A stretch of DNA of 21,168 nt from an uncultured Clostridia bacterium (GCA_934255545.1 CAKQOE010000040.1:1-21168), one strand, 5' to 3'. Positions 1 through 7,267 are shown, counted from the first letter of the stretch. The notes: a model not told the origin generated them from the sequence alone. Made by a program: numbers and translations.

Positions 1-73
1 CGAGCTCCGCTTATCCGTATATCAGCCACCAGCATCGGCAATTTCACAATAATAAAAGTTACAAAAACGTATA
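1..73 (-). repeat. Arm of a MITE-like inverted-repeat element, cut by the window edge
   Basis: The reverse complement of 1-73 matches 20858-20930 at 71 of 73 positions. A shorter, more diverged direct copy lies at 21121-21168. The outer end reads TTACAAAAACGTATA. This is therefore one end of the element described at 20854-21168, inverted relative to it, with the rest lying left of the window. I see no gene in 1-194. Confidence 0.8.
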
Positions 74-98
74 AAATAATATTTTTTATGACTTTATA

Positions 99-126
99 TT
101 GACGCAGGACGCGCTTAACTTAAAAT
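99..126 (+). promoter_or_regulatory. Probable tmcAL promoter
   Basis: A TTGACG -35 box (99-104) and a TAAAAT -10 box (121-126) are separated by 16 bases. They lie about 70 bases upstream of the tmcAL start and just inside the end of the MITE-like repeat. This is a reasonable sigma-A match; the use of this site is inferred. Confidence 0.5.
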
Positions 127-194
127 GTATCTGAAGAATAAACTTCAAATGGATAAGAATGTAAAATAAAACATATGCGGAGAATCATATATAA

Positions 195-1454
195 ATGAAA
201 GTAACAGGAATAATAGCTGAGTACGACCCGTTTCATAACGGGCACAGTTATCATATAAAAAAAGCAAGAGAGATGACGGGCGCAGACGCGATAGTCGTTG
301 TTATGAGCGGACACTTTACGCAGCGCGGCATGCCTACGTTTTTCAGCCGCGACGCCCGCGTGCGGATGGCGGTTGACGGCGGCGCAGATCTCGTGATCGA
401 GCTTCCTTATATATACGCGTGCAACAGCAGCCATGAGTTCGCGCGCGGAGCAGCAGGCATACTTAACGGCATCAGCTGTGTGGATGCTCTTGTATTCGGC
501 GCAGAAACAGACGATATGGATGCGCTTGAAAAAGCAGCCCGCGCCGCCGCGGGAACAGACGACAGATCGTCTGCATATATAAAGGAAGAAATGAAAAACG
601 GAGTGTCATATCCGGAGGCGCTCACGCGCTCAGTAGAAAAAATATACGGCGCTCAGACAGCAGCAGTGCTGCGCGAGCCAAATAACCTTCTCGGCATAGA
701 GTACATGAAGGCGCTTCATGAGCTGGGCTCAGGCATAAAACCGTTCATCGTAGGCAGAAGATCAGCTGCTCATGGCGAATCGCTTGAGATGCTGCATGAA
801 AGAAAGCAGGAACAGCGCATAGCGTCAGGCACAGCTGTGCGCAAAGCCGTATATGCGGGCGGAGCCCGCGCAGCTGAAATGCTCGTTCCGGATACTTCAT
901 TCAGCATAATTTCAGGATATGAGCGAAGCTCAGGATTCAGCTTTGCAGAATATCGCGATAAGATCAAAAAAAATATGTTCGAGCTTCTGAAATACAAGAT
1001 CATAACATCAGACGAAAGCGAGCTTGCAGAGGTATACGGCGTTGCAGAAGGACTTGAGAACCGCCTTAAAAGCTGTATAAGCGGCGCAGAAAACATAGAC
1101 GGGCTCATAGACTCTGTTAAGAGCAAACGCTACACACGAGCGCGCATAAGCAGGACGCTGATGCACCTGCTTATAAATCTCAGGACGACTGATTTTGAGA
1201 CGCTGCGTGAAACTTACTGCGCAAGAGTGCTTGGATTCAGCCCGACAGGAGGAAAGCTGCTGCGCCTGATGTCCGAGTCATCCGCTATACCTGTTTTCAG
1301 CAATCTCAGCAGACTGGACAAGCGTTCGCCTGAAGCCGCGCGCGTTCTCAAATACGACATGCGCGCGTCAGACGTATACGCCATGCTGTACGGGAGCGGT
1401 GACGCTCCGGGGCGCGAGAGAAGATTCGTGCCGTACGCTGCAGGCAGAAAATAA
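195..1454 (+). CDS. tmcAL: tRNA(Met) cytidine acetate ligase TmcAL (YlbM family)
   Basis: This 419-residue protein should make N4-acetylcytidine at the wobble position of elongator tRNA-Met from acetate and ATP. The family forms an acetyl-AMP intermediate and works in the cytoplasm. The N-terminus has the nucleotidyltransferase fold signature EYDPFHNGH, with the HxGH ATP motif at residues 14-17. It continues with family-typical stretches such as VVMSGHFTQRGMP, DLVIELPYIYA and GAETDD. The start has a weak GCGGAGA site 11 bases upstream. Length is normal for the family. The C-terminal tail after about residue 398 (YGSGDAPGRER...) does not resemble the family ending I remember, and it is encoded across a repeated GTGA hairpin at 1393-1408. 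The acetate kinase gene lies 195 bases downstream, so two acetate-using enzymes are neighbours. The family assignment is firm. Confidence 0.93.
   Translation: MKVTGIIAEYDPFHNGHSYHIKKAREMTGADAIVVVMSGHFTQRGMPTFFSRDARVRMAVDGGADLVIELPYIYACNSSHEFARGAAGILNGISCVDALVFGAETDDMDALEKAARAAAGTDDRSSAYIKEEMKNGVSYPEALTRSVEKIYGAQTAAVLREPNNLLGIEYMKALHELGSGIKPFIVGRRSAAHGESLEMLHERKQEQRIASGTAVRKAVYAGGARAAEMLVPDTSFSIISGYERSSGFSFAEYRDKIKKNMFELLKYKIITSDESELAEVYGVAEGLENRLKSCISGAENIDGLIDSVKSKRYTRARISRTLMHLLINLRTTDFETLRETYCARVLGFSPTGGKLLRLMSESSAIPVFSNLSRLDKRSPEAARVLKYDMRASDVYAMLYGSGDAPGRERRFVPYAAGRK
1393..1408 (+). repeat. GTGA-loop hairpin repeat (copy F), inside the 3' end of tmcAL
   Basis: GGAGCG-GTGA-CGCTCC forms a perfect 6-bp stem with a GTGA tetraloop. 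It carries the invariant CGGTGACG core shared with five other hairpins in the window. It is enclosed by a possible outer stem, GTACGG (1388-1393) with CCGTAC (1431-1436), which shares one base with it. This is the only copy within a gene and codes part of the divergent tail of TmcAL. Confidence 0.65.
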
Positions 1455-1505
1455 AATGAAAAACGGGATAGATATGTAAAATATGAGTTATTTTGTACAA
1501 GTTTG

Positions 1506-1534
1506 TTGACGTATTCGTTTTAATTAAATATAAT
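1506..1534 (+). promoter_or_regulatory. ackA promoter
   Basis: TTGACG (1506-1511), a 17-base spacer and a perfect TATAAT (1529-1534) form a strong sigma-A promoter. It gives a leader of about 110 bases before ackA. The leader holds a possible hairpin (CTGAT with ATCAG, near 1593-1614) without a T-run. The strength fits the highly expressed codon pattern of ackA. Confidence 0.85.
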
Positions 1535-1649
1535 GTATAGTTGTGTATTGTAAGTTATACAGTATGATAATGTTAATCATGCAGTCCGGTCACTGATGAT
1601 GCTTTTTATCAGATGAAGGCTGCACTTATTTATTCAATGGAGGAAAAAA

Positions 1650-2840
1650 ATGAATATTCTCGTAATCAATTGCGGAAGCTCATCACTGAAGTACCAGATC
1701 ATCGAAACAGATAAGGAAGAACTCATCTGCAAGGGTCTTATCGAACTTTCAGGAGATACATCTACTTTCGCTTACACTAAGACAGGCTGTGACAAGATCA
1801 AAAAGACAGTTCCGCTGGCTGACCACACTGCAGGCGTAGAGCTTATCATAAAGACTATCACTGATCCTGAGATCGGCTGCATAAAGGATCTCAGCGAGAT
1901 CGGCGCTGTAGGCCACAGAATGGTACACGGCGGAGAAGACTTCGCTTCTTCTGCTCTCGTTAACGACGAAGTTATGGCAGCATGCCGCGCAAACTCTGAC
2001 CTTGCTCCTATCCACAATCCTGCAAACATCGCAGGTATCGAAGCATGCAAGAAGGTAATGCCGGACGTTCCTATGGCTGTAGTTTTCGATACTGCTTTCC
2101 ATCAGACTATGCCGCCTGAAGCTTATCTTTACGCTATCCCATACGAATACTACACTGATTACAAGATCAGAAAGTACGGCTTCCACGGCACAAGCCACCT
2201 CTTCGTTTCACAGGAAGCTGCAAGAGTACTCGGCAAGAAGCCTGAAGAAGTTAAGGTCATCACATGCCACATCGGTAACGGCGGAAGCTGCGCTGCTGTT
2301 GAATACGGAAAGTGCATAGACACTTCAATGGGTCTCACTCCTATCGACGGTCTCGTAATGGGTACACGCTGCGGTGATATCGACCCTTCTGTAGTTACTT
2401 ACCTCATGCACAAGCTCAACATCTCTGCTGACGAAGTTCTCGATATCCTCAACAAGAAGTCAGGCTTCCTCGGTGTCAGTGGTGTAAGCAACGACTGCAG
2501 ATTCGTAGAAGAGGCTGCTTATGAAGGAAACGAAAGAGCTGCTATCGCTATGAGACTCTTCTCAAGAAGAGTAAAGGGTTACATCGGTAACTACCTTGCT
2601 CAGCTCAACGGAGCAGACGCTCTCGTATTTACTGCAGGCATAGGTGAAAACGACGCGACTGTAAGAGCAGACATCTGCGAAGGTCTTACAAACCTCGGTT
2701 TCAAGATCGATCCGGAAAGAAACCACAACAGAGAAACTATCATCTCAACTGATGATTCTGAAGTTACTATCATGCTTATCCCTACAAACGAAGAACTCGT
2801 TATCGCAAGAGATACAGCAAGACTCGTTTCAGAAATGTAG
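1650..2840 (+). CDS. ackA: Acetate kinase
   Basis: This 396-residue protein interconverts acetate plus ATP with acetyl phosphate plus ADP. It is the ATP-yielding last step of acetate fermentation. The ASKHA signatures are all present: INCGSSSLKYQ at the N-terminus (residue N7), GHRMVHGG with the substrate-binding arginine, VFDTAFHQTMP with the catalytic aspartate, CHIGNGGSC, and GIGENDATVRA. Length is exactly typical. The start follows a GGAGG site with good spacing. The gene has its own strong promoter and codon use biased to ATC, CTC and GCT, which points to high expression. The phosphotransacetylase partner (pta) is not in the window. Downstream, only 103 bases separate ackA from rpmF. Confidence 0.98.
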   Translation: MNILVINCGSSSLKYQIIETDKEELICKGLIELSGDTSTFAYTKTGCDKIKKTVPLADHTAGVELIIKTITDPEIGCIKDLSEIGAVGHRMVHGGEDFASSALVNDEVMAACRANSDLAPIHNPANIAGIEACKKVMPDVPMAVVFDTAFHQTMPPEAYLYAIPYEYYTDYKIRKYGFHGTSHLFVSQEAARVLGKKPEEVKVITCHIGNGGSCAAVEYGKCIDTSMGLTPIDGLVMGTRCGDIDPSVVTYLMHKLNISADEVLDILNKKSGFLGVSGVSNDCRFVEEAAYEGNERAAIAMRLFSRRVKGYIGNYLAQLNGADALVFTAGIGENDATVRADICEGLTNLGFKIDPERNHNRETIISTDDSEVTIMLIPTNEELVIARDTARLVSEM

Positions 2841-2877
2841 TTTTTACGAAAACAGCTTAAACTGTTGAAAATATTTC

Positions 2878-2906
2878 TTGACATTATGCTGCCTGACTGG
2901 TATAGT
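2878..2906 (+). promoter_or_regulatory. rpmF promoter
   Basis: TTGACA (2878-2883), a 17-base spacer and TATAGT (2901-2906) lie between the ackA stop and rpmF. Transcription would start near 2913, about 30 bases before the rpmF start codon. rpmF can therefore be transcribed independently of ackA. Confidence 0.85.
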
Positions 2907-2943
2907 ATTAATGTTAGTTTTAAACGGCAAGGAGGTGTTTTGA

Positions 2944-3120
2944 ATGGCAGTTCCAAAGAGGAAAACATCTAAATCGAAAAGAGATATGAGAAAATCGCAG
3001 AACATGAAGATGGCAGCGCCGGGAGTTTCTATTTGCCCTCAGTGCCACGAACCTAAGTTACCACACAGAGTTTGCCCTAATTGCAACTACTATGATGGTA
3101 AGAACGTGTTAGAAGCGTAA
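2944..3120 (+). CDS. rpmF: 50S ribosomal protein L32
   Basis: This small gene encodes 58 residues starting MAVPKRKTSKSKRDMRKS, the classic L32 N-terminus. A zinc ribbon follows, with two CPxC pairs (CPQC at about residues 31-34 and CPNC at about 45-48), so it is the zinc-binding form. The basic N-terminal half binds 23S rRNA in the large subunit. A consensus AAGGAGGTG ribosome binding site lies just upstream. It has its own promoter and its own terminator and is thus monocistronic. In many Bacillota and Proteobacteria the DUF177 gene yceD lies directly upstream of rpmF. There is no room for it here. Confidence 0.97.
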   Translation: MAVPKRKTSKSKRDMRKSQNMKMAAPGVSICPQCHEPKLPHRVCPNCNYYDGKNVLEA

Positions 3121-3136
3121 ATTATCTGATATCAAC

Positions 3137-3165
3137 AGGATCGGCAGAAATGCCGGTCCTTTTTT
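3137..3165 (+). terminator. Intrinsic terminator of rpmF
   Basis: A 10-bp stem (3137-3146 with 3151-3160, one G-T pair) closed by a GAAA loop is followed by a run of T. It sits 16 bases after the rpmF stop. Confidence 0.92.
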
Positions 3166-3211
3166 CATGTCCGCGCCGGACGCGGCAAAATGCGGTGAAA
3201 AGCCATAAGAT

Positions 3212-3252
3212 GAGCTGCTGTCTGTTATTATGCAGGCAGAGGCTCTTTTTTT
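3212..3252 (+). terminator. Second terminator-like hairpin, transcript of origin unknown
   Basis: GAGCTGCTGTCTG (3212-3224) pairs with CAGGCAGAGGCTC (3233-3245), with one mismatch and two G-T pairs. Seven T follow. The first rpmF terminator lies 47 bases upstream, so this one either backs it up or ends a very short transcript. I see no convincing promoter between the two. Confidence 0.65.
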
Positions 3253-3316
3253 GTGCCCGTATCTTTTTATTTTGTGTATAATGGTATTTAAATATATCAG
3301 TGCAGGAGGGATGAAA

Positions 3317-3502
3317 ATGATATCTCCGTCATCAGGTTTTACGTTTATGATAGCGGTAATTATAATACTCATACTTATATCCATACAGTTTACGCTAAAT
3401 ATGATACTGCGTGAGCTTAAATCGATAAGGATACGCCTCGGTGCAGATCCTGACGGCGCGCAGCGCGGAAAAGACAGAGGGGAGTATGGAAAAAATGAGT
3501 AG
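3317..3502 (+). CDS. Small single-pass membrane protein, function unknown
   Basis: The best start is ATG 3317, which lies 6 bases after an AGGAGGG site and gives 61 residues. An upstream in-frame start would overlap the terminator at 3212-3252 and is less likely. The protein has one hydrophobic segment at about residues 8-30 (FTFMIAVIIILILISIQF). A basic amphipathic stretch (LRELKSIRIRLG) and a hydrophilic tail follow, so an N-out anchor with a short cytoplasmic tail is likely. A TATAAT at 3277-3282 could be a -10 box, but no good -35 accompanies it. The stop overlaps the start of the next gene, which suggests translational coupling. I do not recognise the family. Confidence 0.65.
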   Translation: MISPSSGFTFMIAVIIILILISIQFTLNMILRELKSIRIRLGADPDGAQRGKDRGEYGKNE

Positions 3503-4232
3503 GACGGCAGTTATAACGGGAGGATCGCGCGGGATAGGCAGAGCGGTGTCGCTCAGGTTTGCGGAGGCCGGCTACAGCGGTATAGCCATAATATATCATT
3601 CTGATGAAGCCGCTGCAGAGACGCTTGCCGCGCAGCTCAGACGATCGGGAACAGACGCAGAGTGCTACAAATGCGATGTAGCGTCATATGAAGAAGTAAA
3701 AAAAACGGCTGACGATATCATAAAGCGTTTCAGTCACGTAGATGTTCTCGTAAACAACGCAGGCGCAGCTCAGATAAAGCTTCTCATAGACCAGACAGAG
3801 GAAGACTGGGAACATATAATGGGAGTGAACGCAAAAGGAGTTTTCAACTGCTGCAGGCATTTCCTGCCACATATGCTGTCACGAAAGTCAGGCAGGATAG
3901 TAAATATATCTTCAATGTGGGGCATAACGGGAGCATCGTGCGAAGTCGTATACTCGGCTTCCAAGGCTGCCGTTATAGGCTTTACGAAGGCGCTGGCGCA
4001 GGAAACAGGCCCGTCAGGCGTTACGGTGAACTGCGTAGCTCCCGGTGTGATAAATACTGAAATGAACGCGTCACTCAGCGATGCTGACGTGAAAGCGCTC
4101 TGCGATGAGATACCTCTCATGCGTATCGGGCAGCCGGAAGAGACAGCAGAGGCTGTCCTGTTCCTTGCCTCTGACGCTGCTTCTTATATAACAGGGCAGG
4201 TGCTGAGCGTGAACGGCGGCATGGTGGTATGA
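3495..4232 (+). CDS. ymfI: SDR oxidoreductase, probably EF-P 5-aminopentanone reductase (YmfI-like)
   Basis: This is a classical short-chain dehydrogenase/reductase. It has TGGSRGIG for NADP(H) binding (residues 8-15), NNAG (87-90), and a catalytic tetrad N112, S140, Y153 and K157 (YSASK). Start ATG 3495 lies 10 bases after GGGGAG and gives 245 residues, the normal SDR length. ATG 3486 is possible but very close to the ribosome binding site. FabG (3-oxoacyl-ACP reductase) is the generic label. However, the stretch SSMWGITGASCEVVYSASK, as I recall it, is typical of YmfI, which finishes the 5-aminopentanol modification of EF-P in Bacillus. In B. subtilis ymfI also lies a few genes upstream of cinA-recA. 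There are no fab genes nearby. The SDR call is certain; the substrate is inferred. Confidence 0.85.
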   Translation: MSRTAVITGGSRGIGRAVSLRFAEAGYSGIAIIYHSDEAAAETLAAQLRRSGTDAECYKCDVASYEEVKKTADDIIKRFSHVDVLVNNAGAAQIKLLIDQTEEDWEHIMGVNAKGVFNCCRHFLPHMLSRKSGRIVNISSMWGITGASCEVVYSASKAAVIGFTKALAQETGPSGVTVNCVAPGVINTEMNASLSDADVKALCDEIPLMRIGQPEETAEAVLFLASDAASYITGQVLSVNGGMVV

Positions 4233-4240
4233 TAAGAACG

Positions 4241-4278
4241 GCGGCCGCAAAGCCGCAATGATGATGCGGTGACGCATC
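4241..4278 (+). repeat. Two-hairpin repeat unit (copy A) between ymfI-like gene and cinA
   Basis: The first hairpin is GCGGC-CGCAAA-GCCGC (4241-4256). Six bases later comes GATGCG-GTGA-CGCATC (4263-4278), a 6-bp stem with the shared CGGTGACG core. It starts 8 bases after the SDR stop. There is no T-run, so a terminator role is unlikely. The order and spacing of the two hairpins match copies C and D. Confidence 0.6.
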
Positions 4279-4347
4279 GCCGGGATAGATAACATTTACA
4301 TGATAGAAAATATTTATTGGAAATGATTTGTGAGAAGGTGTTTTTTT

Positions 4348-5601
4348 ATGAGATCGGCAATTATATCAGTAGGAACGGAACTGCTTTTCGGCAAGGTAGT
4401 CAACACTAACGCGGCGTATCTGTCGCAGGAACTCAATGAAATGGGCATAGATGTCATGTATCATTACACTATGGGGGATAACCCTGAAAGGCTGGCGCGT
4501 ATGCTCAAATTTGCGTTTGAAGACTGCGACATGCTGATCATAACGGGAGGACTCGGCCCGACTGAGGATGATCTGACGAAGGAAACTGTGTGCGAGTATA
4601 TGGGCATCGAGCTCAGAAAAGATGATGAAATAGCTGATGGACTTATAAAATATTTTGAACGCACAGGCTATATATATACTGAAAATAACATGAAGCAGGC
4701 GTATGTGCCTGTTGGCGGAACGATATTCAGAAATACTGCAGGGACAGCTCCCGGATTTGCTGTCGAGCGAGACGGAAAACGTGTCGTATGCATGCCGGGC
4801 GTGCCGCGCGAGATGAAAAAGATGTTTTCAGAGTCTGTAAAGCCTTATCTGATGGCTGAGAGTGATGCGTGCATATACTCAAAGTCGGTCAGGGTGTTCG
4901 GCGTGGGCGAATCGCTCACGGAAACGATGCTTCTGCCGTTCATAGACGGGCAGACAGATCCTACGATCGCCACATACGCAAAAGAAGGTATTGTAGAGGT
5001 AAGGATAACGTCAAAGCGCAGGACAGAAGCTGAAGCTGCTGCAGCTGTTAATGACATGCTCGGCGGCGTTATGGACGTGCTCGGTGACAGCGTATTTACG
5101 CAGGACGGCCTGGAGATCCAGCAGGAAGTCGCAAAGCGCCTTATAGAAAGGAACATAAGCATTTCATGCTGCGAGTCACCGACTGCGGGAAAGTTTGCGT
5201 CCATGCTGGCTGATGTTCCGGGGATATCAGAGGTATTTTCAGGAGGATACGTCATATATGATGAAAATGCGGCAAAAGAGCTTATGGCGATACCGGATGA
5301 GCTGCTGGAAGATCATACTCTTTACAGCAGCGAGGCCGCAGACGCTATGGCGCGTAAGCTGCATGAAAAAACAGGATGCCGCATGTGTACTGCGATAACA
5401 GGCGTTGCAGGTCCCGACCCGGTGGGAGACATCACTCCCGGCATGTACAACATAAGCGTGCTGTTTGACGGAAAGCTTTATTCAAGAAAATATAACCGCC
5501 GCGGGCGCACGCGCGAGCTTAACAGAGAGTTTATGGCGCAGTCAGCGTTCGATATGATCCTGAGGATCATCAACGGCAAAAAAATGACAGAGGTAAGGTA
5601 A
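4348..5601 (+). CDS. cinA: CinA family protein (MoaB-like domain plus PncC-like amidase domain)
   Basis: From ATG 4348, seven bases after AAGGTG, the protein has 417 residues, the usual length for Bacillota CinA. The N-terminal domain (about 1-165) is the MoaB/MogA-like fold with ISVGTELLFG, NTNAAYLSQEL and ITGGLGPTEDD. The C-terminal domain (about 255-410) is the PncC-type domain that deamidates NMN or acts as an ADP-ribose pyrophosphatase partner in pyridine nucleotide salvage. In Bacillus the gene belongs to the late competence regulon and often precedes recA, as here. Odd point: the usual ES-C-T-G-G motif reads ES-P-T-A-G-K (residues 276-282), and the usual Y-S-N-E-A-K reads Y-D-E-N-A-A-K, one residue longer. 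The family is certain; amidase activity is uncertain. Confidence 0.93.
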   Translation: MRSAIISVGTELLFGKVVNTNAAYLSQELNEMGIDVMYHYTMGDNPERLARMLKFAFEDCDMLIITGGLGPTEDDLTKETVCEYMGIELRKDDEIADGLIKYFERTGYIYTENNMKQAYVPVGGTIFRNTAGTAPGFAVERDGKRVVCMPGVPREMKKMFSESVKPYLMAESDACIYSKSVRVFGVGESLTETMLLPFIDGQTDPTIATYAKEGIVEVRITSKRRTEAEAAAAVNDMLGGVMDVLGDSVFTQDGLEIQQEVAKRLIERNISISCCESPTAGKFASMLADVPGISEVFSGGYVIYDENAAKELMAIPDELLEDHTLYSSEAADAMARKLHEKTGCRMCTAITGVAGPDPVGDITPGMYNISVLFDGKLYSRKYNRRGRTRELNREFMAQSAFDMILRIINGKKMTEVR

Positions 5602-5638
5602 AACATACCGTAATGTATAAATAAAAATTTTATGTAAT

Positions 5639-5718
5639 GCCGCCGCCGGATGCGGCTTTATACAGCTCGCAGCCATTATGAACGCACGGCTGCGGAGGTG
5701 AGCGCCCGTCACCGGGCG
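5639..5718 (+). repeat. Hairpin cluster with GTGA-family repeat (copy B) after cinA
   Basis: Three GC-rich hairpins stand in a row: GCCGC/GCGGC (5639-5656), CGCAGCC/GGCTGCG (5668-5694, 13-base loop) and CGCCCG-TCAC-CGGGCG (5703-5718). The last is the reverse-strand form of the CGGTGACG-core hairpin. A weak outer pairing, TTTTAT (5628-5633) with ATAAAA (5732-5737), would enclose all three. No T-run follows. The gap 5602-5978 holds this cluster and then the recA control region. Confidence 0.6.
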
Positions 5719-5761
5719 AGCAGGATGGTAAATAAAAGCAAAAAATAATTAATTACATATA

Positions 5762-5790
5762 TTTACATAAAATAAAATATATGCTAAAAT
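5762..5790 (+). promoter_or_regulatory. Candidate distal promoter upstream of recA
   Basis: TTTACA (5762-5767), a 17-base spacer and TAAAAT (5785-5790) lie in an AT-rich stretch about 190 bases before recA. A transcript from here would carry a 13-codon ORF (ATG at about 5835), preceded by GAGGAG at a loose 12-base spacing. I cannot tell if that is translated. Confidence 0.45.
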
Positions 5791-5894
5791 GATACAGGAC
5801 ATAGTACCGGAGGCATTGAGGAGTCTGAAAACAGATGTTTACTGGAAAATGGCTTTTTAAACGAACATTTTTTTGATTTTGGCCGTAAAAAGAC

Positions 5895-5923
5895 TTGACC
5901 GCGGGGAAGTCAGGTTGTATTAT
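5895..5923 (+). promoter_or_regulatory. recA proximal promoter
   Basis: TTGACC (5895-5900), a 17-base spacer and TATTAT (5918-5923) make a good sigma-A promoter. The predicted start near 5930 coincides with the LexA box at 5932-5945, which is the expected arrangement for LexA repression. Confidence 0.8.
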
Positions 5924-5931
5924 ATAAACAT

Positions 5932-5945
5932 CGAACGGATGTTTG
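5932..5945 (+). promoter_or_regulatory. LexA (SOS) box of recA
   Basis: CGAACGGATGTTTG matches the Gram-positive LexA consensus CGAACRNRYGTTYC at 13 of 14 positions; only the last base differs. It overlaps the expected transcription start of the recA promoter. recA is therefore very likely part of an SOS regulon. lexA itself is not in the window. Confidence 0.8.
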
Positions 5946-5978
5946 GAAAGTACGGTTGTTACGAAAGGATCATAAACT

Positions 5979-7169
5979 ATGGCAGCAGCTAAAAAAAGTG
6001 AAAGTAAAGTAGAAGTCAAAAATGACAGCAATATGACAGAAAAGGAAAAAGCGCTCGATGCAGCGCTCCAGCAGATACAGAAGCAGTTCGGAAAGGGCGC
6101 TATCATGAAGCTCGGCGACGACACCGGGCTCAATATAGAAACTATATCTACAGGGTCTATAAGCCTTGATATAGCTACGGGCGTAGGCGGCATACCTCGC
6201 GGACGTATCACAGAGATATACGGACCGGAGTCATCAGGTAAGACTACTCTCGCGCTTCATATAATCGCCGAGGCGCAGAAGCTCGGAGGCAGAGCGGCGT
6301 TTATAGATGCAGAACACGCGCTCGATCCGGAGTATGCGTCAAAGCTCGGAGTGGATATAAATGAACTTCTTGTTTCGCAGCCTGATACAGGTGAACAGGC
6401 TCTTGAGATATGTGAGATGCTCGTACGAAGCGGCGCCCTCGACGTAGTAGTAGTAGACTCTGTAGCGGCTCTCGTGCCAAAGGCGGAGATACAGGGAGAG
6501 ATGGGCGACAGTCACGTGGGCCTTCATGCGAGACTTATGTCACAGGCTCTCAGAAAGCTCGCAGGCGCTATAAATAAATCAAACACATGTGCTATATTTA
6601 TAAACCAGCTCAGAGAAAAAGTAGGCGTTATGTTCGGAAACCCTGAAGTCACTACTGGCGGACGAGCGCTTAAGTTCTATGCTACAATGAGGATCGATGT
6701 CAGAAGAGTAGAGGGCATAAAGCAGGGCGACCAGTTTATAGGAAACCGCACGCGCGTTAAGATCGTAAAGAACAAAGTAGCGCCTCCGTTCAAGCAGGCT
6801 GAGTTCGATATCATGTACGGACACGGAATATCGCGCGAGGGCGATGCTCTTGACTGCGCTGTAGAGCATAAAATAGTAGACAAAGCCGGAGCATGGTACA
6901 GCTATGAGGGCAACAGGATAGGACAGGGCAGAGAAAACGTAAAGAAATATCTGGCTGAAAATCCTGAGATATTAAACAGGATAGAAGCTCAGATAAGAGA
7001 AAAGATATCTCCGTCAGAAAACGCTGAGGACGAACAGTCATCCGGCGCACAGGCTTCAGTCGGATCTATGAATGAAAACGATATACCGGATGATATTGCA
7101 GATCAGATGGATCTGATAGATGAAAATGCTCCTATCATAGACCCGGAGACAGGCGAGATACTTGATTAG
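5979..7169 (+). CDS. recA: Recombinase RecA
   Basis: This 396-residue ATP-dependent strand-exchange protein acts in homologous recombination and as the co-protease for LexA cleavage. The Walker A motif GPESSGKT is at residues 82-89. The DNA-binding loops are recognisable as EMGDSHVGLHARLMSQ and FINQLREKVGVMFGNPE with TTGGRALKFY. The C-terminal tail is acidic (DDIADQMDLIDENAP), as is usual for RecA. The N-terminus is about 18 residues longer than B. subtilis RecA, rich in Lys and Ser. A second in-frame ATG at 6033 (M19) would give the shorter form. ATG 5979 has an AAAGGAT site and is preferred. The gene is monocistronic; only a weak hairpin (7194-7211) follows it. Confidence 0.98.
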   Translation: MAAAKKSESKVEVKNDSNMTEKEKALDAALQQIQKQFGKGAIMKLGDDTGLNIETISTGSISLDIATGVGGIPRGRITEIYGPESSGKTTLALHIIAEAQKLGGRAAFIDAEHALDPEYASKLGVDINELLVSQPDTGEQALEICEMLVRSGALDVVVVDSVAALVPKAEIQGEMGDSHVGLHARLMSQALRKLAGAINKSNTCAIFINQLREKVGVMFGNPEVTTGGRALKFYATMRIDVRRVEGIKQGDQFIGNRTRVKIVKNKVAPPFKQAEFDIMYGHGISREGDALDCAVEHKIVDKAGAWYSYEGNRIGQGRENVKKYLAENPEILNRIEAQIREKISPSENAEDEQSSGAQASVGSMNENDIPDDIADQMDLIDENAPIIDPETGEILD

Positions 7170-7234
7170 TCAGTATGGGACATTTTCGATGTTGATATTT
7201 TAGATAATATCTTTAATTCTATTAAAAATTTTGA

Positions 7235-7263
7235 TTGACAACTACTCCTGTATGTAGTATTAT
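7235..7263 (+). promoter_or_regulatory. rplU promoter
   Basis: A consensus TTGACA (7235-7240), a 17-base spacer and TATTAT (7258-7263) start a leader of about 75 bases before rplU. Confidence 0.88.
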
Positions 7264-7267
7264 AGTT

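Noticed and set aside
1749..2198. Long minus-strand open frames (for example within ackA, and others within recA, obgE, dnaG, nif3).
   Set aside because: All lie inside well-identified + strand genes, have no ribosome binding sites and have shadow-type composition.
3230..3316. Upstream extension of the small membrane protein to a start at 3230.
   Set aside because: It would overlap a terminator hairpin and its T-run, while ATG 3317 has an ideal AGGAGGG site.
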